NCBI RefSeq assembly: GCF_008329585.1
Contig: NZ_NPKP01000006.1
Span: forward strand, 1 to 64,000
From: Mycolicibacterium sp. P9-22
GTDB lineage: Bacteria > Actinomycetota > Actinomycetes > Mycobacteriales > Mycobacteriaceae
DNA: 64,000 nt
Direction: 5' to 3'
Of this stretch, positions 46,647-55,059 are shown piece by piece. Positions within the stretch are counted from its first letter, which is position 1, and each line of letters starts with the position of its first letter. The translations under genes and the position numbers were made by a program. Under the pieces are notes generated by a model. That model ran no database searches, was not told where the DNA came from, and saw nothing but the letters and a program-made list of their open reading frames with translations.

Positions 46647-47739
46647 CCGGTTCCTCGATCCTGACCGCATCCGCATCGCTCGCGCCCGCCGAGGATTGAC
46701 GAAAGCCGAGTTGGCGCGGGCGCTTGGGGTGACGCCAAGGTCGATCACCCGGTACGAATCCGGTGAAGCACCACGCGATTCCGCGGAAACGCTGTCGCAG
46801 ACCCTTGGCTTCCCGGCGGACTTCTTCACTGCTCCGGATGCGCCCGAGATCGAGGCGAGTACCGTCAGTTTCCGCGCCGCTCGACGAGCGACGGCACGAC
46901 ACCGCGGCGCCGCAGTGGCTGCGGGGTCGATCGGGATCGAGATCGACCGGTGGATCTCCAAGCGTTTCGTTCTGCCTCCCGTAGACCTGCCTACGCACCC
47001 GGGTGAACAGCCGCGACTCGCGGCACGACTGGTGCGGGCCGAGTGGGGGTTGGGCACGCGCCCCCTGCCCAATGCGGTGCAGCTAGCCGAATCACGCGGC
47101 GTGCGGGTGTACACGTTGCCGCCTATCGCCGAAAAGGTGGACGCCTACTCCGCGTGGCATGACGACAAGCCGTTCGTGTTCCTGGCCCGCCGACGGTCAC
47201 CGGAAGGAATGCGGTTCGATGTCGCCCACGAAATCGGACACCTGGTGCTACATCCAGCCGCTGCCTGCGACGACACAGCACAGGAGCGTGAGGCCAATGA
47301 ATTCGCCTCCGAGTTCCTGATTCCCCGTGACGCCATCCCGGAATACCTGCGGACCAACCCTCCAATTTCGGAATTGTTAGAAGTGCGGGACCGGTTCAAG
47401 GTCTCGGCGATGGCGTTGGCACACGCGACGCACGGCGCGGGACGCATGACCGACTGGGCCTACCGCAACACCTGCATCGAGCTATCGGGTCGCGGGTTCC
47501 GAAAGGGCGAGCCGGGCGGGATGCCGACCCACGAGATGTCACGGGTGTTTCCCCAAATTCTCGGGCCCCAGGGCACCGTAACTGCAAGCCAGGTAGCCGC
47601 GGAGCTCCGTCTGCCCGTCCAGGAAGTCCGAGCGTTGACGTTCGGCGTCGAGCTAGGCGCCGCCGCTGCCGGTGTGGATGCGCCAGCCATGAACAACGCC
47701 GCGACGACGAGCCATTCGCAGCTGCGGTTGGTTCATTGA
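46615..47739 (+). CDS. XRE-HTH and ImmA/IrrE (COG2856) metallopeptidase fusion
   Basis: 374 residues. Residues ~15-70 are an XRE HTH (RIARARRGLTKAELARALGVTPRSITRYESGE). Residues ~175-270 hold the zinc protease motif HEIGH (FDVAHEIGHLVLHP) with downstream acidic residues (EREANEFASEFLIP). In mobile elements such proteins cleave repressors to trigger expression or excision. A natural substrate would be a repressor of this island, possibly the partner protein. ATG 46615 behind GGAGG. Confidence 0.88.
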   Translation: MSTSPSSEHPDRFLDPDRIRIARARRGLTKAELARALGVTPRSITRYESGEAPRDSAETLSQTLGFPADFFTAPDAPEIEASTVSFRAARRATARHRGAAVAAGSIGIEIDRWISKRFVLPPVDLPTHPGEQPRLAARLVRAEWGLGTRPLPNAVQLAESRGVRVYTLPPIAEKVDAYSAWHDDKPFVFLARRRSPEGMRFDVAHEIGHLVLHPAAACDDTAQEREANEFASEFLIPRDAIPEYLRTNPPISELLEVRDRFKVSAMALAHATHGAGRMTDWAYRNTCIELSGRGFRKGEPGGMPTHEMSRVFPQILGPQGTVTASQVAAELRLPVQEVRALTFGVELGAAAAGVDAPAMNNAATTSHSQLRLVH

Positions 47740-47812
47740 CGATCGGCAGCAGATGGTCGCGTTTCGCTCTGGGGCCAATTGCGACCTGGGGATCAGTGCA
47801 GGCGTCGTACAT

Positions 47813-48370
47813 CTAGCGCGTTCGGTCGGCGATCTGTTGGTCAATCGGCTTGGGCGGATCCGCGACGATCGCCAATTGAACGCGGGCGCGTAGATACTGT
47901 GTCAAAGCTAGGCAGTAGGCGGTGGCGACGTCGTGTTGCTCGTATCGGGGATCGACCAGCTCTTCGACGTTGCCGTCGGGCTTGAGCTTGACGGCCGAGC
48001 TGAACCAGGCGACCTCGTCGAGTTCGTCGTTGTCGTTCGGGTGCGTCAACGGGTTGCGGATCACCCGCAGGCTAGGGATGCCCACGTCGAACTTCGCCTG
48101 CGCATCGAGCAGATCCTGGGGCTGACCGAATACCTTGATCATCGACCTTCCAATGTCTTGCAGCCGCGCGAGCTCGTAGATGTAGTAGTCCAGATCGTTC
48201 CCGAGGTCGCCGGTGAGGTCTATGACTGGGAACTGACTGTCCGGAAGCAGGCGCGGTGCCGACGCGGCGCGATCGAGGATCCGCTGTCGCTGCTGCTCCA
48301 AGCCGGCCGACGTGCGCCGGAGCGCGTTTAGGAATCGACTGGCTGACTTGTCGAGGTCCCGCTTGGCCAT
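47813..48370 (-). CDS. hypothetical helical protein
   Basis: 185 residues from ATG 48370 (GTG 48379 is an alternative). Mostly helical, HEPN- or AbiV-like in its pattern of paired long helices (SASRFLNALRRTSAGLEQQRQRIL, DLDYYIYELARLQDIGRSMIKVFG), with SLRVIRNPLTHPNDND reminiscent of Rx4-6H-type loops. That likeness is only a suggestion. Convergent with the XRE-ImmA gene. Confidence 0.6.
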   Translation of the reverse strand: MAKRDLDKSASRFLNALRRTSAGLEQQRQRILDRAASAPRLLPDSQFPVIDLTGDLGNDLDYYIYELARLQDIGRSMIKVFGQPQDLLDAQAKFDVGIPSLRVIRNPLTHPNDNDELDEVAWFSSAVKLKPDGNVEELVDPRYEQHDVATAYCLALTQYLRARVQLAIVADPPKPIDQQIADRTR

Positions 48371-48716
48371 GATCGGCACGGTACTTCAACGGCACGTGGA
48401 CCCGCGACTGCGGATCTCCGACGCCAGCACCGGCGCGGCGTCGAGCAGCAGCGGGCAATGGTGGATGTGGCGTTTCCGGCGGGCGGCGGGACTATCCCGT
48501 CATGTCGGGGTCAGCGGCGTTCTTCCCAATGAGATCTGGCTCGACAGCCATCAGTGAAGCGGACCTGTGATCCCTGCGCCAGGGGCGGCACTTCGGTCGA
48601 GGGTTTTCGGCATATCACCTAGTGGGAATCACCACGCGACAAGGAAATTGGTGGGCAGTATGGGACAGCGCGCCTTCCGGGGGTTCGCGTTGTTGGCGTG
48701 GGATTCTGACTAGGTG
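48371..48716. other. 346-base gap without a recognisable gene
   Basis: Between the helical hypothetical and the acetyltransferase. I see no supported gene, RNA or repeat; the short frames present have no start-site or motif support. Confidence 0.5.
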
Positions 48717-49256
48717 ATGGATGTGGTGATCGCCGAATCCGGCGAACTGACGCAACAAGATTTGGACACCGCTGAGGCGTTGGTCCGAGGGGCGTTTGGG
48801 GAGAGTTTCCGTGCCCATGATTGGCTGCATGGTGTTGAGGGCGTGCACGTGCTCGTCACCGAAGATGACGCGCTGTTGGCTCACGCCTCGGTTGTGACTC
48901 GCACTCTGCGCTACGGCAGTGAAGCATTCGTCACGGGCTACGTCGAGGGAGTCGCCGTTCGCGCCGGCCAACGGGGCCGTGGTCTGGGGCGTCTGGTCAT
49001 GGATCACGCGGAAGCGATCATTCGCGCTCAGCATCAGCTCGGCGCCCTCAATGCAGTCGAGAGTGCCGCGCCGTTCTATGCCGGTCGGGGTTGGGAGCCT
49101 TGGTGCGGTCTGACCCAGGCAGACACACCCGAGGGGGTGGTCGATACCTACGACCCGGCTGATCGGATCTACGTCTTGCCGACGGTCAGCACTGGCCACC
49201 GACTTGGGGAGTCGACACCGCTGATCTGCGACTGGCGTGTCGGTGATCTCTGGTAG
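48717..49256 (+). CDS. aac(2'): aminoglycoside 2'-N-acetyltransferase family, AAC(2')-like
   Basis: 179 residues. GNAT fold with the acetyl-CoA loop YVEGVAVRAGQRGRGLG and the strand-helix HQLGALNAVESAAPFYAGRGWEPW. The ending LICDWRVGDLW and the length closely match the chromosomal mycobacterial AAC(2')-Ic pattern (CDWRAGDVW). The family acetylates the 2'-amino group of gentamicin, tobramycin or dibekacin, and may act on cell-wall substrates. ATG 48717 chosen over GTG 48714. Carried here on a transposon rather than at the usual chromosomal place. Confidence 0.82.
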   Translation: MDVVIAESGELTQQDLDTAEALVRGAFGESFRAHDWLHGVEGVHVLVTEDDALLAHASVVTRTLRYGSEAFVTGYVEGVAVRAGQRGRGLGRLVMDHAEAIIRAQHQLGALNAVESAAPFYAGRGWEPWCGLTQADTPEGVVDTYDPADRIYVLPTVSTGHRLGESTPLICDWRVGDLW

Positions 49257-49366
49257 CTGATTTGATGCTTTGACTCGATCGTCTGTACCCGTTCGCGCGG
49301 GACGGCTTCGGTGTCGGGGCGGGGCCCCTTGTTGAGCGCGACTACCGGTAGCTCGATGATGGTCTG

Positions 49367-49969
49367 ATGATCGTTGCCGTCGAAGGGCCGAGCGCGGCGG
49401 GTAAGACGACTTGGTGCCGGCAACAGCCGTGGCCTGTGGTGGCCGAATATGCGCCTACCGGGGCAGAACCCGACGGCTCCGACGAGGACCGGCAAGGCGC
49501 CTACTGGGTGGGGGTCAATTTGGGCCGGTGGCAACGCGCCCTCGAACTCGAGGCAGAACACGGGGTCGCGCTCTGCGACAGCGACCCTGTGAAGTTGCAC
49601 TACTCATGGTGTCTGGCGCGCATCGGTGCGGCGCCCTGGTCCAGATTCGAGCATGAACTGCGCGCCACGCGAGAAGTCATGGTTGAGGGCCAACTCGGAT
49701 TCGCCGACGTTGCGTTGGTATCGATTCCCTCTATCCACATGCTGCGTACCCGCAAAGCCGCGGACCCGGCTCGTCAGCGGCGGTCGTTTGAGTTGCACGT
49801 GCAGCTGCGGGAACCGCTGCGCGAGTGGTACTCCGCGGTCGAGCGGGCCGAACCCGGCAGGGTGGTGTGGTCCTGGCCGGCCACGGGCGTGCCGACCGCG
49901 CTGGGTGAACGGCCACAGCGCTGCGAACCGGCATTGCTTGACAGCATCATCGATCAGTTGCCCCAGTAG
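49367..49969 (+). CDS. P-loop kinase-like ATPase
   Basis: 200 residues. Walker A GPSAAGKTT at 7-15; later blocks VALCDSDPVKLHYSWCLAR and VMVEGQLGFADVALVSIPS resemble small nucleoside or antibiotic kinases. No family name is certain. It lies 110 bases after the acetyltransferase gene and ends just before the ZTP riboswitch. Confidence 0.75.
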   Translation: MIVAVEGPSAAGKTTWCRQQPWPVVAEYAPTGAEPDGSDEDRQGAYWVGVNLGRWQRALELEAEHGVALCDSDPVKLHYSWCLARIGAAPWSRFEHELRATREVMVEGQLGFADVALVSIPSIHMLRTRKAADPARQRRSFELHVQLREPLREWYSAVERAEPGRVVWSWPATGVPTALGERPQRCEPALLDSIIDQLPQ

Positions 49970-49977
49970 AGTAGGGC

Positions 49978-50042
49978 TTGGCGACTGGCGCAGGTGGGAC
50001 ACCACCGGGAAGCACCGTTTGGACGCATCGACCGCCTGGGTG
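49978..50042 (+). ncRNA. ZTP (pfl) riboswitch upstream of folD
   Basis: The conserved pfl pieces appear in order: GGCGACTGGCG, GTGGGAC, ACCACCGGGAAGC and the 3' CCGCCTGGGT. ZTP riboswitches sense the purine intermediate ZMP/ZTP, which accumulates when 10-formyl-tetrahydrofolate is short, and turn on folate one-carbon genes. Placed 23 bases before folD, with the CTCCTCCCC/GGAGAG region able to hide the ribosome site. Confidence 0.88.
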
Positions 50043-50065
50043 CTCCTCCCCGTGAGGAGAGAACC

Positions 50066-50959
50066 ATGCCCGCAATCGTCATCGATGGCGCACGTGTCGC
50101 CGAGACCATTCTCGCCGAAACACACGCGCAAGCAGCGGAGGTCGAGCGATCAAGCGGCCGAAAGCCCTGTTTGGCAACCGTTCTGGTCGGTGACGATCCT
50201 GCCTCGCATACCTACGTCCGCATGAAGACCAACCGCTGCCGCAGCACCGGCTTGGAGTCGCGCAGCCACCGTGTTCCCGCCACGGCGAGCACCAGTGATG
50301 TCGTCGACCTCGTGACGAGCCTGTCAGCCGACGACAATGTGGACGGCATCCTCGTCCAGCACCCGATGCCCGCGCAGGTCGACGAACGCGCGGTCTTCGA
50401 GGCCATCACCCCCGGCAAGGACGTCGACGGGGTGACGATGGCGTCCTTCGCCGCGATGTCGCTCGGAGGTCCGGGGTTTCACTCCTGCACACCAGCGGGA
50501 ATCATGCACCTGCTCGATGCCTACGACGTCGACCCCACCGGTTTGCACGCAGTCGTCATCGGCCGCAGCCCCATTCTCGGCAAGCCGGTCGGCATGCTGC
50601 TGCTCGCCCGAAACTCCACCGTCACCTACTGCCACTCACGAACCGTCGATCTGCCGCGGATCGTCGCGGACGCCGACATCGTGGTCGCCGCAGTCGGCCA
50701 ACCGGAACTGATCAAGGGCGCATGGATCAAGCCCGCAGCGGTGGTAATCGACGCCGGTTACAACGCCGGCAACACCGGCGACGTCGAATACGCTGCCGCG
50801 GTCGACCGAGCCCGGCTCATCACACCCGTACCCGGCGGCGTTGGACCCACGACCATCGCCGTCCTACTTCAACAAACAGTCCGAGCAGCCCAAACTGGCA
50901 TCACGATCGGCTCACGCCCCAGGTTGAGCCCGGGCGCTCCTAGCCAAGCAGTTGGATGA
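50066..50959 (+). CDS. folD: bifunctional methylene-THF dehydrogenase/cyclohydrolase FolD
   Basis: 297 residues. Interconverts 5,10-methylene-, methenyl- and 10-formyl-tetrahydrofolate. Catalytic Lys in YVRMKTNRC, QHPMP, the NADP-binding GRSPILGKP and PGGVGPTT are all in place. ATG 50066 behind GAGGAGAG. Because the host should have a chromosomal folD, this transposon copy may be an antifolate-tolerant or back-up enzyme, switched on by the ZTP riboswitch. Overlaps the convergent phosphatase gene by 20 bases. Confidence 0.94.
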   Translation: MPAIVIDGARVAETILAETHAQAAEVERSSGRKPCLATVLVGDDPASHTYVRMKTNRCRSTGLESRSHRVPATASTSDVVDLVTSLSADDNVDGILVQHPMPAQVDERAVFEAITPGKDVDGVTMASFAAMSLGGPGFHSCTPAGIMHLLDAYDVDPTGLHAVVIGRSPILGKPVGMLLLARNSTVTYCHSRTVDLPRIVADADIVVAAVGQPELIKGAWIKPAAVVIDAGYNAGNTGDVEYAAAVDRARLITPVPGGVGPTTIAVLLQQTVRAAQTGITIGSRPRLSPGAPSQAVG

Positions 50960-51578
50960 GGTGACTGGTGTCGGCCAAAGTGACGACTTGCCTGTTGTGG
51001 AAAAAGTCATCCTCCACAAGGGTGGTGATGCCGCCTGGCCTCGCTGCGAAACTCGCATAACCGGCATGACTCCAGGGCATTTCGAGCCATGCGGTGATGA
51101 CGTACGTCATAGCAAAGCCGTGCGTCACGATGACAATGTGTTCGACTGGACGAGAGAGCATTTCGGCCATCGCCACATAGATTCGTTCGGCGAAAGCGGC
51201 CTTGGTTTCTGCGCCGGGAATACCTTCGTCGTGCGACATCCGATCGCCAACAGCCGGTGGCGGAATGAACCGCTCATCGAGCCAGCTCTGCTGCCGCCCT
51301 TCAGCGACGCCGTAGGACTTCTCCCGCAATCGTGGGTCCAAGAACGGGACGGTGTTCAGCGTTGTCGCGATGGCGTCGGCAGTGCGCCGCGCGCGAAGTA
51401 GGTCAGATGAAAACACCTCAATGTTGCGGCCTCCAAGCTGACGACCAAGAGCTTCAGCGATCGCCTCGGCGTCCCGCCGCCCCTGCGCTGTGAGGTCGGA
51501 GTCATGCCATCCCCCGACCACACCGTCGACGTGATGCGTGGCCTCGGGATGAGTGACGACGTAGATACTGCGTCCCAT
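50940..51578 (-). CDS. histidine-phosphatase superfamily protein
   Basis: 212 residues. The RHG-type motif is altered to THPEATHH at residues ~9-16 (Arg replaced by Thr), while FSSDLLRARRTADAI and the second-His block IVTHGFAMTYV are normal. Members include phosphoglycerate-mutase-like phosphatases and other small-molecule phosphatases. Lacking the first Arg it may have low or altered activity. The substrate is unknown. Confidence 0.85.
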   Translation of the reverse strand: MGRSIYVVTHPEATHHVDGVVGGWHDSDLTAQGRRDAEAIAEALGRQLGGRNIEVFSSDLLRARRTADAIATTLNTVPFLDPRLREKSYGVAEGRQQSWLDERFIPPPAVGDRMSHDEGIPGAETKAAFAERIYVAMAEMLSRPVEHIVIVTHGFAMTYVITAWLEMPWSHAGYASFAARPGGITTLVEDDFFHNRQVVTLADTSHLIQLLG

Positions 51579-51617
51579 AACCTCACGCTAACTGGCCGCA
51601 CCAACGGGGCGTGGGTT

Positions 51618-52334
51618 TCATCCAGAGGTGTCGATCTGCGCGCGGCACGCCCGTGTGATGACGTCGACCCAGACGCGGGGATCAGTCGCCCAGAAATTGT
51701 GGGCGACCGCGGGGACTTCCTCGAAGGTGCCGTGCGGCACCAGCGCGGCAAGCTGGCGTAGCGGCCAAGCCGGGCGGATGTCGTTCTGCGCGGCAATGAA
51801 CGTCATCGCGACAGTGGAGTCGGCGAGTCGGCGGAACAGATCAGGTTCGTGAATCCACTCGACGAACGAGGCGCTTAGCGCAGCGTGAACCGCTGGCTCC
51901 CAATGAATCTCGATGTCAGATTCCAGGTGTTGGGCGGACTCGTAAATCTGGGACCAGCTGCGGTCCTTGTGCAACCCGTGTCCAGCGACCCCCACCACGG
52001 ATTGGACTCGGTCGGGATGATCCAGCGCATAACGCACCGCCAGATCCGAGCCCCACGAATGGCCTACCGCTATCCAGCCGTCAACGCTTGCAGCGCGTCG
52101 CACTGCTTCGACGTCGGCAACCGCCTGATCCAGGTCGTGTGGCCCACCAAGGGAGCGTCCGACACCTCTGGGCTCCGGGAACCACGCCCGCATCCCGCGA
52201 GGTGCTAGGCCGTCATCCTCGAGATAATGAACGCAGCCCGGCCCACCGGACAGAACCACGACATCTGGCCCCTCTCCGGTAACGCCGACGTGCAGCAAGA
52301 CTCCATCATCTGCTGGCACTCTCAGCGATCGCAT
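51618..52334 (-). CDS. alpha/beta-hydrolase (proline iminopeptidase-like)
   Basis: 238 residues from ATG 52334, with a GGAGAGGGTGAG site before it. Nucleophile elbow GHSWGSD, the oxyanion region LSGGPG near the N-terminus, and a late HNFWATDPR that holds the catalytic His. Possible peptidase or esterase; the closest look is the prolyl aminopeptidase group. Ends 39 bases from the phosphatase gene. Confidence 0.88.
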   Translation of the reverse strand: MRSLRVPADDGVLLHVGVTGEGPDVVVLSGGPGCVHYLEDDGLAPRGMRAWFPEPRGVGRSLGGPHDLDQAVADVEAVRRAASVDGWIAVGHSWGSDLAVRYALDHPDRVQSVVGVAGHGLHKDRSWSQIYESAQHLESDIEIHWEPAVHAALSASFVEWIHEPDLFRRLADSTVAMTFIAAQNDIRPAWPLRQLAALVPHGTFEEVPAVAHNFWATDPRVWVDVITRACRAQIDTSG

Positions 52335-52472
52335 CTCACCCTCTCCGCCCCCTTCTGGAACCATGACGCCGATCGACAGTCATCGACGATCGATCGCGCG
52401 TCTTCCATCCACGATGGCGCCATGTCGTCACGTCCTACTCCGCCTCGGCATCCCAGTCCACATCGACCCCGG

Positions 52473-53318
52473 TCACGCAGCGGCAGACCCGTTCTCTAAG
52501 TATCCCGTTGACCCGTCGGTTCGTGCCTGTATAGCGGCCTGCGTCCGTCTGAGCATGTGTGCCGGCATCCGTTCGGCGAGTTCGTCCTCGGTGCACCATG
52601 CCCAGTCATGAAGCTCCGCTGGCGGCAGCACCACGGCGGCAGATTGCTCGGCCGCCAACGTGCCGCCGTCATAGACGAAGAGCAGCCCTTCGATGCCACC
52701 GGGCGCGGGAGCCACCCAATCGACAGCCAGCAGACGGCCCAGCTGCACCTCCAAACCCAGTTCGCGATGTACCGCGCGGGAAGCTGCCGCCAAAGGCGAC
52801 TCGTCGGCGTCGACCACACCACCGGGGAGCTGCCAATCCGGCCGGTAGGTGGGCGCCACTAACAAGGTGCGGCCGTGCTCGTCGCTGAACACCGCGCCAG
52901 CCGCGACGCGCTTCCTGGGCAGGCTCGCAAGATAGTTCGCGCGCTCAGGTGAGATGCCTTCAAAAAGGTCCTCGGCTAGCATGTCGGTTCCTTCCTGCAG
53001 ATGTCGAATGGTGGCCGCCACCGTCGCAGCGACGCGATCGAGCCGATCCCGCTCGGCGAGCAGGTCGGCCTGGTGACGGTGCAAGGCCTCGACAGGATCG
53101 CGCTCGGTGTCCACGACGCCCCTGATGGTCGCCAGGTCGAGGCCGATCTCGCGCAGCAGCAGGATCTGCTGAAGTCGCAGCAGCTGTTCATGCTCGTAGT
53201 AGCGGTATCCATTGCCGCCGATCCTTGCCGGCTCCAGCAGGCCTATCTCGCCGTAGTACCGCAACGTTCGTGCGGTCACCCCCGAGGCGCGGGCCACCTC
53301 CTGAATCGACCAACTCAC
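52473..53318 (-). CDS. MerR HTH fused to a Nudix domain
   Basis: 281 residues from GTG 53318, set by GGAGG six bases upstream. Residues ~4-70 are a MerR winged HTH (WSIQEVARASGVTARTLRYYGEIGLLEP), then a coiled coil to ~125, then a Nudix fold. The Nudix box GGVVDADESPLAAASRAVHRELGL lacks the first Glu and two of the usual acidic residues of REUxEE, so the domain may bind a nucleotide-type ligand without cutting it. Likely regulator of the neighbouring hydrolases (inference). Confidence 0.85.
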   Translation of the reverse strand: MSWSIQEVARASGVTARTLRYYGEIGLLEPARIGGNGYRYYEHEQLLRLQQILLLREIGLDLATIRGVVDTERDPVEALHRHQADLLAERDRLDRVAATVAATIRHLQEGTDMLAEDLFEGISPERANYLASLPRKRVAAGAVFSDEHGRTLLVAPTYRPDWQLPGGVVDADESPLAAASRAVHRELGLEVQLGRLLAVDWVAPAPGGIEGLLFVYDGGTLAAEQSAAVVLPPAELHDWAWCTEDELAERMPAHMLRRTQAAIQARTDGSTGYLENGSAAA

Positions 53319-53401
53319 CGACAACCTCCTTCATGTGGCTACTCCACCCACGCTAGAAGCTGCCGCCACGGCAAGGTCAACACCTATCGCAAACCGTGAA
53401 G

Positions 53402-53908
53402 CTAGAGCCCGATCGGGATCGCCGACGAGGGCGGCCCATCACAGAAGAGCGTGCGCAGGCGGCGCGGCAGATCTCGCGGAGAGAACAGCACCCCCGCGCT
53501 GTGCGCTGCCTCGATCTCTGAAATCGTCCACCACCGCTGATCGAGAATGCCTTCGTTCTTGGGGTGACCGGCCGCACCGACACCGACACCGCTCGCCGGT
53601 GCGAAGGGCTCGACGTCGATCAGGAAGTAGTGGTTGATGACACCGGCGTAACCGTGCACGCGCATCTCGGAGAACTCCGCAGTCTGCACCCAAACCAGCT
53701 GCGGAGCGTGCTCTTCGGTGATCTGCAGTCCGGTCTCCTCATGGAGCTCGCGGGTCAAAGCATCGGTAAGGCTTTCGCCCGCCTCCACGCCGCCGCCCGG
53801 TCCGACCCAAACGCTACTCTCGCCACGAATTAAGTGCTGGGCCAGCAGAATTCGACCATCGGAGACCAAGAGTCCGCGGCACGAATGACGAAACGGCAAG
53901 TCGGTCAT
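53402..53908 (-). CDS. Nudix hydrolase
   Basis: 168 residues from ATG 53908. The Nudix box is complete: GGGVEAGESLTDALTRELHEETGL, with all catalytic Glu. Hydrolyses a nucleoside-diphosphate-linked compound; the substrate is unknown. It lies 83 bases upstream of the MerR-Nudix gene, same direction. The 258-base gap 53,909-54,166 after it holds nothing I recognise. Confidence 0.92.
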   Translation of the reverse strand: MTDLPFRHSCRGLLVSDGRILLAQHLIRGESSVWVGPGGGVEAGESLTDALTRELHEETGLQITEEHAPQLVWVQTAEFSEMRVHGYAGVINHYFLIDVEPFAPASGVGVGAAGHPKNEGILDQRWWTISEIEAAHSAGVLFSPRDLPRRLRTLFCDGPPSSAIPIGL

Positions 53909-54166
53909 CAAAGGCGACCTTATCGCTATTCCTGACCCAACAGCTAAGGCGCCTCGCTACAGTCAGCTCCGCCGGATTCATCCGCACACCCGCGATCAGA
54001 GCGGCGCCGTACCGGGTACTGCACGGTGGCGGGAGTGCCACCGACACGGACAGCCTCAACCGGGACACTCTATTTTCGGTGTCGCCTCACGCAGGTACGC
54101 CGGGGATATGCCACCGTGCTGACGCCGTCCGCGGCACCGGTGGCGATCAGGTGGCCTCGCCTTATC

Positions 54167-54790
54167 TCAGGACTCGATCGACTGCACACCGACGAAATCC
54201 GCAAGCTCGTCAGCGTTGCGACTTCTATCGAACCTTCGGAGCAACTGTATGTATCGAGTCTTGTCGACATCCCAGTCGTACTGGAGGTCGGCACGTTCTT
54301 GCGCCGCGATGTACACCAGATCGGCGAGAAGTCTTGTCGTGCGACCATTTCCGTCGGTGAAGGGATGGATCCTCACCGTCTCGGCGTGCACAGTGACACC
54401 AAGAACCCGAGGCGTGAAGTCGTCGGTGTGCTCCCACCGGTACTGGATGTTGTCCAGATTGCTGCGCAGCTCGACGGCGATTTGCTCCGGAGCGACGCCG
54501 ATATTGACTTCGCGCTGCCGCAACCGTCCCGCCCATACCCAGATCTCGCCGTAGAGGCGTAGGTGAAGATCGCGAACGAAATGATCGCTCAACAGGTCAT
54601 CTACATGCAGCGAACCCTCGATCGCTGCAGTGATCAGCTCCTCAGACACCTGGTCCTGGACACCCTGTTCGAGGTCATACACAGCGGCTCTGGTTATAGG
54701 TGCGTCGAGGATGTCGACGATCCTCGTCTGCAGCGCGGTGAGCTCAGCATGCGGGAGCGGAGTCTCGCCGTAGCCTGGGGCCAGCGGCAT
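54167..54790 (-). CDS. Fic/DOC-family toxin
   Basis: 207 residues. The Fic core motif HPFTDGNGRTTR is canonical, with catalytic His, so AMPylation of a target is expected. A possible inhibitory (S/T)xxxE(G/N) sequence TAAIEG lies upstream of the core (class II style). ATG 54790 (MPLAPGYGETPLPHAEL) overlaps the stop of the small upstream gene as TGATG. A mobile-element toxin-antitoxin pair. Confidence 0.9.
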   Translation of the reverse strand: MPLAPGYGETPLPHAELTALQTRIVDILDAPITRAAVYDLEQGVQDQVSEELITAAIEGSLHVDDLLSDHFVRDLHLRLYGEIWVWAGRLRQREVNIGVAPEQIAVELRSNLDNIQYRWEHTDDFTPRVLGVTVHAETVRIHPFTDGNGRTTRLLADLVYIAAQERADLQYDWDVDKTRYIQLLRRFDRSRNADELADFVGVQSIES

Positions 54791-54984
54791 CAGCGCTTGC
54801 GTGACTGCCGTGCAGCAAGAAACTCTGTTACTGACGCCGACCTGACATAGCCAGCAGGAACTTCCCGGTTCTCCAACTTGGCCGACGCTCTCGTCGCCCG
54901 AGCAGCGGCCTTCTTGACAACCGCCTCCTTGGCGATCGCCCGCTTTTCCGTTTGGCGTTCCGCTGCCACAATTGCTCCAGACAT
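54790..54984 (-). CDS. small Fic antitoxin candidate
   Basis: 64 residues, rich in Lys, Arg and Ala. It contains SAKLEN, a match to the (S/T)xxxE(G/N) inhibition motif of VbhA-type antitoxins, which block Fic by placing Glu in the ATP site. It is directly upstream of fic and coupled to it (TGATG). Short, so less certain on its own. Confidence 0.7.
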   Translation of the reverse strand: MSGAIVAAERQTEKRAIAKEAVVKKAAARATRASAKLENREVPAGYVRSASVTEFLAARQSRKR

Positions 54985-55059
54985 CGACTGACAACGCCAT
55001 CGTACCGACGACAGCCGATCACGGCACTCAGCATTTCAGCGCCGGCGCACTACGTCCGA

